Assembly: GCA_948567375.1 (NCBI GenBank)
Contig: OX419758.1
Span: forward strand, 31,315,001-31,379,000
Direction of reading: 5' to 3'
Source: Lunularia cruciata
Taxonomy: Eukaryota; Streptophyta; Marchantiopsida; Lunulariales; Lunulariaceae
Length of the DNA stretch: 64,000 nucleotides
The notes under the pieces were generated by a model. That model did not search any database and was not told the DNA's origin. It saw only the letters and a program-made list of their open reading frames with translations. Positions 33,641-44,626 of the stretch are shown in pieces. Position 1 is the first letter of the stretch. Each line of letters begins with the position of its first letter. The position numbers and the translations under genes were made by a program.

Positions 33641-33700
33641 ACCGTCCAAATTAAGTTGATCAAAGCATCTTAGATAAGTCCGAGAGGAAAGGCGATGGCG

Positions 33701-34123
33701 AAGGATAACAAGAGGGATAGCAAGACCCCCAATCTTGTATAACATAAGAAGGAGAGGAAGGCCCCTATCAATCCCTTATAAAACATAAGAGGTAAATTAG
33801 GGTTATCACCCAATCGTATTTGAAACTAATATATGTGAATTATGCAAGTAGTAGACCATACTTCCGGAGCATCCTAAGAAACATAATCCAATGTGATTAT
33901 TATCCTATGGATTTCACATGCAATCGTTTCTTGGCAGAGTATTGGTAAACGACATTGGAAATCTAAAGTATGCTACAAATTAATAAATTGAGAGTGATTA
34001 TTTACATCTAATATAATATGCTCTAGTGCATTCATTGATAAACGTGTCAAGTGTTATATGCATGACTTTATATAACTCAAGATACATGAACAAAGGATGA
34101 ATAATTTGGAGTTAAGAAGCTAA
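33701..34123. other. AT-rich spacer, nothing recognised
   Basis: AT-rich sequence between the CpG-retaining block and the E7 LTR; no gene, repeat or motif seen. Confidence 0.4.
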
Positions 34124-34504
34124 ATGTAATACTATAGAGTTGGCAGATGCTACAATTAGTATATAATTGAAAAATTCCAAGAATATTTTAGAAGTATCTT
34201 GAAACTTTATTATGAGAAGTTTTTAATTTTTTTTCAGGAATTAAATAATTGATATGTAAAGTTGATGGCTACTTTAGTTTATATGCCAAATAAATGACTA
34301 GCTTAACTTGTATGCCATGTAAATGGATAATTTACCTTGCACCCAAAATAATAGAGGTTTTAGAAGAGCATCTTTTGGGGAATTTTAAACACAAATTGTC
34401 TATAAACCAAAACCCAAGCTCAAGCTAGGCATTCTAATTTCCACTCAAATGAGAATTTCCAATGGGATCTTCAGTTCTCATGTTTATCTCTTTGGGTTTT
34501 TACA
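34124..34504 (+). repeat. E7 5' LTR (LTR-A, plus orientation)
   Basis: TGTAATACTA to TTTTTACA, recognisable against the reverse complement of E4-E6 LTRs and against E8. It is the most diverged LTR-A here; its GAA/TTC arrays are mostly eroded (for example ATTTTAGAAGTATC). Confidence 0.75.
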
Positions 34505-35457
34505 TTAGTATCAAAATAAGATTTGGATGAATGGAATCTATGGAACACAAAATCCATTTCACTCACATCATTGTGATTTTTGTAGCTATGTATTACTAAA
34601 AGAATTTTCCGTGCAATTCATCATTTCATGCCTTGGTTAGAATTTTTTGAACTTGATCATTTTTTCCAATGAGCAATTGATCCTTCTTATTATAAGTTAT
34701 GAAGAATGATGGACATGTTGCATTTATGTATAAACTTAGATATTTTCAAGTGGGTAGTTTGGTAGAGTAGCAACCATGGTGGTGATGCACAAAGTTATCA
34801 TTACCATGCAACAACAAATTGAGCATCTTACTCAAATGTCAAAAAAGAGATCATAATAATCAATGATAACAATAGGTGGAGAGTGCAACTTTCAAGAAGA
34901 AGAAGATAGAGTGCACTTTCCAAAGCCTAAGCCATTTGAAGACAAGAATTTACGGAGTGTAGTGCAGTGGAGGGAGAACTATGTATTTGATTATGAGTAG
35001 TAATTTGAAGTTAAAATTCTTCTAGATGAACAAAGATTGATTTGGTTGGCTTTGAGCCAATTAGATGGAGTTGCAAAGTTATTGTGGTAATTTTAGGTAC
35101 TACAAGCTTAATAGCAATTTGTTGCTCCAAACTAGACATAGGAAGAATTCAAGAGTGCAATAAATAGGAAATTCTAAGTGTTGAATGCTACACCAACCAC
35201 ACGAGTTAGAATGGCAAAATTGAGACAGAATGTTTTTAGGAAAAGCTAATCACTTAATTCAAAACAAATTGGTGTAGATTCTAAAGAGATATGAAGGTAA
35301 AGCATTGGATTGATTTTAAGAGGCTTGAAATCACACGCCAATTTGGAAGTATTAATGTGAGCCCAAAGACTTGGAAAAATTGGTCGAGTGCTTTGATTCC
35401 TTGGTTGTCACAACTTTGTCTCTACCTAGACCTTCACAAACCTGCAAATGCATTACA
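34505..35457 (+). pseudogene. E7 gag, N-terminal part (decayed)
   Basis: The leader carries the 'GGATGGAATTTATGGACCACC' type sequence also found in E8. The N-terminal gag region begins near 34690 and shows the CATTTGAAGACAAGAA and GAACAAAGATTGA words of the family. Capsid text is broken by stops; the last piece, LVVTTLSLPRPSQT-like, is only partly readable. Interrupted by E6. Confidence 0.65.
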
Positions 35458-35860
35458 TGTAAAAGATCCAAGACCAAGGAGAGAAATAGGACAATGGAAG
35501 ATCACAATGGGACATTCCAATGAGGGAAACTACGAATGCCTAGCATGAGCTTCAACTTTGGTATTTATAGGGAGCATACAAGGCTCTTGAGAAGCTTCTC
35601 AAGAAGCCACTTTCTTGGAGTGTAAGCCAAGTTAACAAGGAAGCTTCTCAAGAAGCTTCCTTCTACAAACCATTTACTTGGCGTGCAAGCTAAGCTAGTT
35701 GGAAGCTTCTAGAAGTTACCTATTTGGGGTGCAAGCTAAGCTAGTCGAGAAGCTTCCCGAGGAGCTTCCTAAATACTTCTAGAAAATTCTAGGCTAATTT
35801 TTCCTATTTTCTACTTTGTTAGCCCTAACTAACTTTGTTGCTAAACTCCCTATTGTTACA
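35458..35860 (-). repeat. E6 3' LTR (LTR-A)
   Basis: TGTAAAAGAT to TATTGTTACA, 403 bp, complete, directly followed by the chromodomain region. TATA in plus view GGTATTTATAG near 35561-35571. Confidence 0.9.
35702..35714 (-). promoter_or_regulatory. Three-unit heat-shock element in E6 3' LTR
   Basis: GAAgcTTCtaGAA with exact spacing, upstream of the minus TATA box. Flanked by GAAgcTTCtcaaGAAgcTTC-type arrays at 35590-35662. Confidence 0.55.
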
Positions 35861-36316
35861 TATTCCCTCACTGCTAGTTGGTGACATCCTTGTTACCATT
35901 GAAGCTTCAAACTCCTACATGGCCATTTGTGCATTTTGGAGATGAGAAAGAGGTTCCCATGTGGCATCATGAAAGGGATACCCTTTCCAAAGGATCTTGT
36001 ACTTTGTATGTTGTTGATGGCCTCATGGAATGTGGTGATGTGTAAGGATACAATCAACTTTGTACTCCTCATAATCATTGATAGGGACGGGAAGAGGAGG
36101 AGGTTGGACACAAGAGGAAAACAAAGATGGGTTAGGAATAAAGGGTTTCAACTTGGAAATATGAAAGATAGGATGGATGTGCATATGACAAGGTAAGACA
36201 AGTCGATAAGCAACATGAGAGATGATTTGGGTGACATTAAAGGGTCCTATCCCATTCAAGGTGAATTTACAAACTTGGGTATCAAGTGGGAGGGATAGGT
36301 TACTAGAGGAGAGCAT
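35861..36316 (-). pseudogene. E6 chromodomain and integrase C-terminus (decayed)
   Basis: Minus 36316-36023: MLSSSNLSLPLDTQVCKFTL, NGIGPFNVTQIISHVAYRLV, HIHPIFHISKLKPFIPN, then EEYKVDCILTHHHIP, the start of the chromodomain. Its second half follows in another frame at 35893-36060. This is the most complete 3' end among the minus-strand LTR-A copies. Confidence 0.83.
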
Positions 36317-36786
36317 GACCTTATCATTGACTTGAAAGGTGAGATCCTGATGGTGGTGGTTTGCATATTGTTTTTGCCAATTCAGAGCAACAAGGAGGTG
36401 AGATTTGGCTTGTTGGAAGGATTTTCATATAGTGGTCAAGAAAGTGGAAGTATGAGAGATATGAGATGGAGGAGGAGCAAGAAGGGAATCAAGAACAAGT
36501 GGATCTTGGCCAAAATTGAGGAAGAAAAGAGAGAATCCGGTCCTTTCCTATTTTCAGGTGTTGTATGAAAACTTCATAGCCGTAAGATATTCATCCCAAT
36601 TGGTATGGTAGATGTTGACAAAGGCATGAATCATATCTTCCAAGGTTCAATTTGCATGTTTAGTTTTTCCATCAATTTAAAGATGATAAGCTATGGACAA
36701 AGCAAGCTTAGTGCCGAGTATCTGGAAGAGTACTTGCCAAAATTTCATAATGAATCGAGGATCATAGTCAGAGAGGATTACACAAT
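36317..36786 (-). pseudogene. E6 integrase core, 3' fragment
   Basis: Collinear with E5 25440-25870, including the region that encodes the second half of the core. It ends at GAGGATTACACAA, where the insertion starts. Confidence 0.75.
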
Positions 36787-39700
36787 GTTGTACTTTTCTT
36801 TTCTCTCTCTAGGAACACATAGGGTGCCTAGCTGTGGAGACTACAGATCAAGGGCTAGAGGTAAACCCGTAACTACTTGACTGAACACATGTGCAAGCCA
36901 ACCGTCAGAACACTCCTTTCTCATAACTAATATTCTTGTTATCGGGAAGGGTAGTGACGTGCAACCTAAGTTGTCATCACAACACACACTCTTGGTCTGC
37001 TGGTCATCACTTCCAGCATTACCAAGGAGGAATACAAAGCCCTCCTAGAAGGAAACAAACTAAGCACAATGCCTGCACACCAATCCAAGCCAATTGGGCG
37101 TACAAACAGGCATGCAAGCACAGAGAGGATCCAATCACACGAATTTGGCAAAAACTCTCTATGCTTTAAAAAAAAAAGAAGAAGCTTCAGAGCCTTCTTG
37201 CTTTGACATCAAGCTCATTTCAACTTGTACTCCAAGTGTCATCCAATCTGGACTTAAGATTTCAACAAATTTCTATTCCAAGTGGAGTATTCCACTGTCT
37301 TCTTGATGGGATAAACTATATGTAGCTTATATGAACATAACTCTTTTTTTATAGCTTGGATTTAAGTGTTCTAAGATTCAATGGAAATCATGTGAGATAA
37401 GCTTTCCAATGACATAAAACATGCCTCAATCAGGTCACTATAGCTCCCATGAAAACCTCTCAAATTTGACTAGGTTTTTTGCAACTTTCACCCTAATTTC
37501 AAAACCCCTATTTTAGGGTTTGCTCCTAGTTCTTGGAAACTTCTCCCCAGATTTTTGATTAAGAATTACACTTGATGCTTAAAAATACTCTAAAAATCTG
37601 AAACCCTCAATCATAGTAACAAGATAGAGGAATTGACATCCAATCAAGATGGAAGATAAAAACTACTCTACCGAGCTTATGACAGTATTTGCAATAGAAT
37701 GTTTTGCATCAGATCTCACTCTGCATAGATCTAGAGCTAACTAAATTTTTCATAGTATTAAGTTGTGACCTTGTCTAAACTTCAGCAAATTTTTGTAGCC
37801 TAATCCAATCCCAATCCCTAGATGTGGATCAATTTCTGAGTTGGGCTAACTTGTGAGCTCTACAGACCCAAGTATACTTAATCCAAGACCTTGAATTCTC
37901 TATTTCAAGAATTCACATGAAACCTTTTCACAGAGGTGAAAACCTTAACCAACAACAAGACTGAAAATTTTCATAAGGTTTCCCAACCCAGAACTGGGGG
38001 AGTGACCAAAACTCCAAACCTGATCATCAGCTCTTCTACGACACCTTATATCTCAAAAGCTTCAACTTCAATCCATCAGATCTGATTTGAGATTGATCCA
38101 AAACTGGAATTTCTTGTAGTCAAAGATATAAGAACTTTGTCTTCTCTCCAACCCCACCTACAGATCATAAAAAAGTGTCAAGAAGCTCTCCCAATTTTCT
38201 ACTTTGTGCTCCTAGGTATGAATTCTAACCCCCTTGACTCAATTGTTGATATCCCTCTCCAAATCTGCTCAAGTTGTCTGATTTCAGTCTCCAAATTGTA
38301 GCCTATCAGATCCTCTCTCCAATTGTGGTCTTCACTCCCCAAATGCCCTTTTCAAACTCCCTCAATGGATGAAAACTCCAGACTCCTTCTCTCGGGATAC
38401 AATCTCTTGGAAATTTGTCCTTTAGTTTCTTCACTTTTTGACAAATGGACCCCACAACTCTACCTTGAAGCTTATGAGCAGAAATTCAAACATTCCCCAA
38501 CTATAAAAGCACATAGATTGTCAAGTCCCAGACATGTTTATAAGTATAGGATGATAAGATTTACGTTTCCCATCACCAACTCCATGAATACCACTCCAAA
38601 ATGTGCCACCATCCAATCCCGTAAGTAAAATACCAAGAGCTAGCCACATGATCTACATGTGAAATTTGGTTTGGTAACATCTGGAATGATGTTATACATG
38701 ATGGTCAAATAGATCAGATAGAAGTATCACAAAAAGGGTAATTCTACTAACAGAGAAGAAACCAAAATAGACTTAAAAACCTTAGAACCAATAGCTAGAC
38801 ATATGATTTAAAGGTGAAAATTGGTTTGGTAACATCTGGAAGGATGTTATGCATGATGGACTAAATAGATTAGAAGGATGTTATCCATGATATATTAAAT
38901 AGATTAGAAAGAAGTATCACCAAAAGGGGACTTCTACTAATAGAGTAGGAACTGAAATATACCTAAAATCTTTGAAGGCAATTTTGGAGGCCTAAATGGA
39001 TGAATTAGGCCTTGAAAATGTGCAATCCCCCCTCCCTTGGCATTGGATGAAGGGCTAGCCTCCCTCCCCCCCCCCCCCATTCTTTGTCTCATCGAGAGCT
39101 TTTCAACGTACTTCACCCATGTGATTCTAAGATTCCAACAAGAAGATTCCCTAAAAGATTTCCTCAAGTCAAAGTTTGTTTGACCAACCAGATAGGACCA
39201 AGACCGACATGTCACCCATCCAAGTAGGTAATCCAAGGGTGTAGTTTGCTGATATGTCACCTATTAGTGTGTCTAATCCTAGGGTGGAGCTTCCTTGAAG
39301 GAGATCTTCTTTGTCTATATAATAAAGAGAAGGTGCTCCTTTGGGGCATCGGAGGTTGAATGCAAAATCATGTGTTTCTCATGGTGTATTTCTTCTCAAG
39401 TCTCATATCTTTGGAGCATTACAGTAAGCCATCACGGTGTAAAATCTGAAGTCTGATGAAAAAAGGAGTGGCAAATCTAGAGCATGGGACATCTCATGCT
39501 CCAATTTGTCCTTTGATGCTCTAACACTCGTGCTCTACTACAACTCTCACTCCCAACATCCTCCTCCTTTCAAGATTCCTTGACTCAACCCCCCGTCTCT
39601 CCACTCTCCCTCCCCTGTATACATTAGAGCTCTCAAATGTGATAAGACTGTAACCCACATGGCCAATCACATATATGTACATAGATTGCTCACATGGCAA

Positions 39701-39801
39701 CGTCTCATTTGTTGGATCTATCATACCACCTACTCCACTAATGTGAGGATAAACTATGATAAGTTAATTTTTTACAGCTTAGTAAACCAGAACACGACAA
39801 C
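36787..39801. mobile_element. 3-kb insertion of unknown type in E6 integrase
   Basis: Comparison with E5, which reads from ATGGATACACA straight into TGGCATCCCATG, defines an insertion beginning near 36787 (TGTTGTAC) and ending near 39801 (AACACGACAA). Flanks CACAA and GACAA could be a worn TSD. It contains no coding sequence I can recognise, and a solo LTR-B (38626-39423) sits inside it. Short words around 37000-37140 (GGTCATCACTTC, GGATCCAATCA) also occur in the leader of E9 (58390-58560), hinting at a distant relation. Confidence 0.55.
38621..39428 (+). mobile_element. Solo LTR-B nested in the 3-kb insertion, exact TSD GTAAG
   Basis: LTR from 38626 (TAAAATACC, a worn TGTAATACC) to 39423 (GCATTACA), flanked by GTAAG at 38621-38625 and 39424-39428. 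TATA box CTATATAATAAAG near 39315. The 5' end is duplicated: the TTGGTTTGGTAACATCTGGA segment occurs at about 38667 and again at about 38821. A C13 tract lies near 39067. Confidence 0.9.
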
Positions 39802-40430
39802 GGGGCATCCCATGATGCTTGAAGACAATGTCAAAGTAGATCTGTGCCAATGTTGGAGCATCCATGGTATCAAAGGTTGACACCAAATGGATTTGATTAC
39901 TAAGCTTATCTACAAACACCATGATTGTTGTGTGGCCTTGCTTTGTCTTGGGCAAGGACGTGATGAGATCCAAGCTCATGTGTTCATATTGAGTAGATGG
40001 AATGGAGAGTAGTTGAAGGAGTTCACTTTAGTTTTGGTTGCTAGCCTTGTTGCATTGGTAGCTCTCACACGATTGAACAAACTCTTGAACATCTCATGCC
40101 ATGTTGGGCCACCACCATTGGCATTAGAGGGTACCCAAGGTCTTGTCTACACCCATGTGACAAGCAATTGGTAAGTCATGGGCTTCTTGGAAGCGCACAA
40201 GTTGGAGATCACCCTTGGCTAGAACATATATCCAATCCTCATGGAATAGAAGGCCTTCTTGAAGGAGAATGTGTTGTACTCCTTGTTGCATGTTGCAAGA
40301 CAACCATGTACCATTTGAAAGAAGAGATCTTGTAGAGCTGATCTAAACTCATTTTGGACCTTGGAGTCAATTGACACCATTGTAATGGCGATCGTGATGG
40401 GAGGAAAAGACTTCAAATCAGGTCATCATG
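39802..40430 (-). pseudogene. E6 integrase, 5' fragment (decayed)
   Basis: Minus 39979-39802: MSLDLITSLPKTKQGHTTIM, VFVDKLSNQIHLVSTFDTMD and FDIVFKHHGMP, which is the first catalytic Asp through the block before the second. The zinc module at 40060-40200 matches E4 but with stops. Split from its 3' part by the insertion. Confidence 0.83.
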
Positions 40431-40979
40431 ATAGGGCATCAAGGATGATATAGAACCAACCTGGTTTGTGCTCAAGTTTGATGTGATGTCAAACAATTGG
40501 AGTTGATCCTCCCATCAATGATGTCAATTCTTCATGTGTTTTAAATGTAATGTCTGCAACAAGGATTTGTGGTTGATTCGCATGATCACATGTTTCTCCA
40601 AGAGATAATGTCTCCATACCTTGGTGGCACATACCATTGCTAGTTGTTCCTAATCTTGTGTAGAGTAATTCCTTTCTATGATGTTTAATCGGTGAGACAC
40701 AAAGGCAGTGGGATGTAATCCATCTGGGAATTCATGCTACAGCACAACTCCAATGGCAAAGTTAAAATTATCAAAGTCAACCACACAAGATATTTGAGGA
40801 TCAAATGGTTGAAGAATTGGTCTTGAAGACACCATATGTTTCAACTTCTTGAATGCTTCTTCATGCTTGGTGGTCCATCAAAAGTTTGAGTTTTTCTCCC
40901 AGAGGTCGGTCAATAGTGTTACCACATGCGCATAATAGTGGATGAACCATCAATAAAAACTTGCCAATCCATTGAATGC
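40431..40979 (-). pseudogene. E6 RNase H (decayed)
   Basis: Collinear with E4 19782-20300: recognisable DALS end, LLEKHVIM block and an N-terminal VDFDNFNFAIGVVL block near 40745-40790, spread over several frames. Confidence 0.75.
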
Positions 40980-41764
40980 TCACACCTCTATGGTATCCTT
41001 TGGAGTAGGCCAATCAATAATGGCCTTGATTTTCTCCTCTTCCTTCTTGATCCCTTTTGATGAGATCTTGTGACCCAAGAAGGTGACTTCCTTCTGCCAA
41101 AAGGCACACTTTGACTTCTTGCAATAAAACTTCCATTGATGTAGTTTCCTTAGGACTTCACACACATTTACAAGTGCTACCTCCATCTTGCTATAGATTA
41201 ACATGTCATCCAAGAACACCACCATGTATTGGTCTAGTAGTCAATCCAAAACCCAATGCATTTGATCCATGAAGATTGCTAGAGCATTAGTGAACCCAAA
41301 AGGTAGAAAACTCTATTCAAAATACCCATACCTTGTGCAAAAGGTAGTCTTTTGCACATCCTTCCTATCAATAGGGATTTGCCAATAGCCATTGCAAAGA
41401 TCCAACTTGGAGAAGTATTGTGATCCACTCAATTGATCAAACAAGTCATCAATTCAAGGCAAGGGATATGCATTCTTCATCATTTTTTTATTAAGCCCAT
41501 GGTAATTGATATAGAAACAAAGTCCTCCATCTTTATTTGGAATGAATAGTACCGTTGCTTCCCAAGGAGATGTACTATGTTGTATGAAATCTTCTCCAAC
41601 AACTCCGTAAGTGTTGTTTGCAACTCTTCCAACTCCTTTGGTGAGAGTTGATAGATTGGTCTACTCCCTGGAGTACTCTCTAGCAATAACTCAATCTTGA
41701 AAGGCATACCACAATCTGAGGGTAATCCTTTCGGCCGATCATCTAGAAACACAACTGCAAACTC
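40980..41764 (-). pseudogene. E6 reverse transcriptase (decayed)
   Basis: Minus 41225-40980: VVFLDDMLIYSKMEVALVNV, KFYCKKSKCAFWQKEVTFLG. 41752-41480: PSDCGMPFKIELLLESTPGS, RPIYQLSPKELEELQTTLTE. The middle (41226-41480) is frame-broken. Catalytic Asp pair present. Confidence 0.83.
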
Positions 41765-42060
41765 CTAAATTATTTGATCAACCATTGCTTGATGAGGCTC
41801 TTGACTCTCCATAGATTCTTCTTGTGCAATTGGATGAGGCTCTTGACCATCCACAGATTCTTCTTGTGCAATCAGCTTGATCCATATAGCAAAAACAGAC
41901 TCATCTTCCTCCAAAGCTTGCTCTATAGTTCCTTCATCGATAAACTTCCCATCTAGGAACTTATCTTCTTTCAAACCTTGCTCTATGGTTGCTTTCTTGA
42001 CAAGTTCCCATTCTTGTGATTGAGTATTCTTAGGTGTTTTACTCAAAGGTGCCAAACAAC
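41765..42060 (-). repeat. E6 protease-RT linker with an extra small duplication
   Basis: The charged linker reads EWELVKKATIEQGLKEDKFL, DGKFIDEGTIEQALEEDESV, then IAQEESVDGQEPHP and IAQEESMESQEPHQ side by side. The last pair is a recent tandem duplication of about 15 codons (DNA GATGAGGCTCTTGAC repeated near 41790 and 41832) not present in E4 or E5. Confidence 0.65.
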
Positions 42061-42470
42061 CTAATCAGAATTTACTCCCTTGGTGTCGTACTTGAATTTG
42101 TTGTGGTTCCAATCAAATTGAACCTTATGACGTTCAAGCCAAGGTAAACCCAAAATGAAATCATAGTGTGGAGGTGCCACTACAAACCTCATACATTCCA
42201 AATACTCCTTCCCAATCTTGAAGGTAACGGGATGCAAGGTATGGAGTGCCAAACTATTTCTACCATTCGCCATCATCAATCTACTTCTGATTATTGGCTT
42301 GATAGGAATACTTAATTTCTTTGCTAATTGCATAGACATACAATTCTTTGACCTTGAATTCTTTGACCAAAATCTTACAACCACAATCAAATATTGTACA
42401 AATAATCAAATATTGCAAGTGAAGCAAACTTACATAGGTTGAGCTTTCAATCCCATTGGAACTAATCAAG
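42061..42470 (-). pseudogene. E6 aspartic protease (decayed)
   Basis: Minus 42390-42061: CMSMQLAKKLSIPIKPIIRS, RLMMANGRNSLALHTLHPVT, ECMRFVVAPPHYDFILGLPW. The N-terminal active-site part is disrupted by a short local duplication (AATTCTTTGACC twice at 42343-42370). Confidence 0.8.
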
Positions 42471-43655
42471 CTCCCAATAGGTGGCTCAAAATCTCCTACT
42501 AGGATTCCTCATTTTCCTGATCATTCTACTCTACGATCTCCATTTGGGCAATTTGTCAAGATTGCCTATTCTTGAGTGTGCATTCATTGATGCGATGTCC
42601 AATCTTGTGATAATAGAAGCAACCATTATTTTACCACAATCTTTCTTGATCCACTATACCAATTGGTCTCCATTGGATGGAATCAATCTCCATTGGTGCC
42701 GGCTCCTCCACACATGTGTAATGTGTTAGTTGGTTTTGTGAAGCTCGAGTTTGAGACCAAGTTGTCACAACCAAGGAATCAAAATGCTCTACTAGTTGCA
42801 TGGCTTCTTCCAAGTATTTTGGCTCTTGCATAGTTACTCCTAATTTGGTTTGTGACTTCAAGCCCCTCACAAATTGATCCCAAGCTTCATCATCCATTAT
42901 ATCTAGAATTTGCATAATGGTGTTCTAGAATTGTATGATGTAGCTTCTTACAAAACCAACCTGCTTCAACTCTGCCAACTTATTTCATGCAGCTCTTGTA
43001 GCATTTATCGCTTGGAATTGCCCAATTATTGCACCCTTGAATTCTTCCCATGTCAGGATTGGTGCAATAAATTTCCTTTCAGCTTGTTCCACTTGGAATT
43101 ACCACCAAAGCTTTGTTGCTTTGTCCAATTGGCTTGAAGCTAAGAGAATTTGTTTCTATTCATTTTGAAGATTTGTAGCGTCAAAATAACATTCATAATA
43201 AAATAAAAAAATCTCTACTACGCCCAAGAGATTCTTGCCATCAAATACCTTGGGTTTTGGAAATAAGATTTGGTCTTTTCCTTCTCAAAATGGTGCTCTC
43301 TCTATGTGCTCTTGTTGTTGCTGGTCTTGTTCATCCAACAATCAAGTAAGGTGCTTGATTTGTTACTTCATAGCAATGATAACCTTGTGCATTGCCGCCA
43401 TGGATACTACTCTATCACCCTACCACCAATTTATCTAATTTACTAATGCATAGATGCAACACATCTATTGTTCTCCATAAGTCACAATTGGAAGTACCAA
43501 GGGTTCCTTGTACAAGGTGATTGTATTTAGAATATTTTACCCAAAATGTGAACTGATGACTATGTGAAATGATGCTTAGGTAGTACTTGGACACAAAGAT
43601 TCTAATAGTTTGGAAAAAATAGATTTGGTGGTCCATAAATTCTATCTATCCTATT
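42471..43655 (-). pseudogene. E6 gag with damaged zinc knuckle
   Basis: The knuckle near 42590-42635 reads CFYYHKIGHRINEC, so the second Cys is Tyr. Capsid blocks at 42631-42915: MQILDIMDDEAWDQFVRGLK, TKLGVTMQEPKYLEEAMQLV. The N-terminal part is in several frames. Confidence 0.8.
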
Positions 43656-43658
43656 CTT

Positions 43659-43670
43659 GCTCTAATACCA
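43659..43670 (-). promoter_or_regulatory. E6 primer-binding site
   Basis: Minus strand TGGTATTAGAGC, one change from the iMet PBS, one base from the LTR. Confidence 0.85.
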
Positions 43671-43671
43671 A

Positions 43672-44096
43672 TGTAAAAGCCAAAGACCAAGGAGAAAAAT
43701 AGGAGAATGGAAGATCATAATGGAACACTCCAATGACAAAAACTCCAAATGCCTAGCATGAGCTTTGGTTTTGGTATTTATAAGGAGCATACAAGGCTCT
43801 TGAGAAGCTTCTCAAGAAGCTTCCTTAAGCCACTTTCTTGGAGTGTAAACCAAGTTAATTGGGAAGCTTCTCAAGAAACTTTCTTCTAGAAGCTGCTTAC
43901 TTGGCATGCAAACTAAGCTAGTTGAAACCTTTTAGAAGTTTCTTTCTAGAAATTACCTATTTGGGGTGCAAGCTAAGCTAACCGGGAAACTTCCCAAGGA
44001 GCTTCCTAGATACTTCTAGAATATTCTAGGTTAATTTGTCATATTTCTACTTTGATAGTCTTAACCAACTTCATTGCTAAAATCCATATTGTTACA
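43672..44096 (-). repeat. E6 5' LTR (LTR-A)
   Basis: TGTAAAAGCC to TATTGTTACA, about 425 bp; TATA in plus view GGTATTTATAA near 43773-43783. It abuts the 5' LTR of E8 with only seven bases between. Confidence 0.88.
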
Positions 44097-44103
44097 ATAT
44101 ATA

Positions 44104-44523
44104 TGTAAAAATATAGATTTATCATATGAGTTAGTTGAGACTAATGAAGTAACAAATAGACTAAATTATCCAAGAATTATAAGAATATTCTAGAAGCTTC
44201 TAGGTACCTTCCAAGTATCAAGTAACATGCATGTCAAGTGGTAACTTCTAGGAAGAAGCTTCTTGGCTAGCTTAGCTTGCAAGCCAAGTAGATGACTTCT
44301 AGAAGAAATCTTCTCAAGAAGCTTCATAATTCAATTATCTTACACTCTAAGAAGGTGGTTTTAGGTCAGTTTCTTGAGAAGCTTCTCAAGAGCCTTGTAG
44401 GTTCCATATAAAGACCAAAGCCTAAGTTCATGCTAGGATTTGGAGTTTCACTCATTCAAGAGTCTCATTGTGATCTTTCACTTTGATATTATATTATTCT
44501 ATTTCTCTCCTATATCTTTTTAA
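44104..44523 (+). repeat. E8 5' LTR (LTR-A)
   Basis: TGTAAAAATA to TTTTTAAA (a worn TTTTTACA), 420 bp, followed by the PBS. The TATA box CATATAAAG is near 44407-44415, with U3 to its left. Confidence 0.85.
44183..44200 (+). promoter_or_regulatory. Perfect four-unit heat-shock element in E8 5' LTR
   Basis: GAAtaTTCtaGAAgcTTC with exact spacing, about 210 bp upstream of the TATA box. More units follow at 44241-44322 and 44370-44390 (TTGAGAAGCTTCTCAAGAG). Confidence 0.62.
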
Positions 44524-44525
44524 AT

Positions 44526-44537
44526 TGGTAATAGAGC
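44526..44537 (+). promoter_or_regulatory. E8 primer-binding site
   Basis: TGGTAATAGAGC, two changes from TGGTATCAGAGC, two bases after the LTR. Confidence 0.75.
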
Positions 44538-44626
44538 ATGAATAGGATGGATGGAATTTATAGACCACCAAATCCATTTCCTCTAAAATATTGGGATTTT
44601 TGTGTCCATATATTACCCAAACATCA

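Larger units (their letters stand above)
31501..33700. other. CpG-retaining, higher-GC block, possible host sequence
   Basis: In contrast to the surrounding CpG-poor DNA, this block has frequent CG dinucleotides (for example GCCGGCCGAATG near 33420 and TTTCCGCGACGAGC near 33548) and near-balanced base composition. It matches no repeat in the window. Two open frames are described separately. It may be a low-copy region such as a gene, a gene remnant or a regulatory segment; no product is recognised. Confidence 0.5.
34124..35457 (+). mobile_element. E7: 5' end of a plus-strand LTR-A element
   Basis: 5' LTR 34124-34504, PBS from about 34505 (TTAGTATCAAAAT, decayed), then leader and part of gag. 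The gag is cut at 35457 where E6 begins. The expected continuation of gag (present in E8 near 46040 as ACTACATACAATTGG) is not found after E6, so the 3' part is lost or rearranged. Confidence 0.75.
35458..44096 (-). mobile_element. E6: chromovirus with LTR-A, interrupted by a 3-kb insertion
   Basis: 3' LTR 35458-35860, chromodomain and integrase to 36786, an insertion at 36787-39801, then the rest of integrase, RNase H, RT, linker, protease, gag, PBS and 5' LTR 43672-44096. E4 and E5 are collinear without the 3-kb insertion. The flanks TTACA and ATATA do not make a TSD. Confidence 0.88.

Noticed and set aside
39060-39080. C13 tract as a possible structural signal
   Set aside because: Single homopolymer in LTR-B, absent from the other LTR-B copies; likely slippage or a sequencing artefact.
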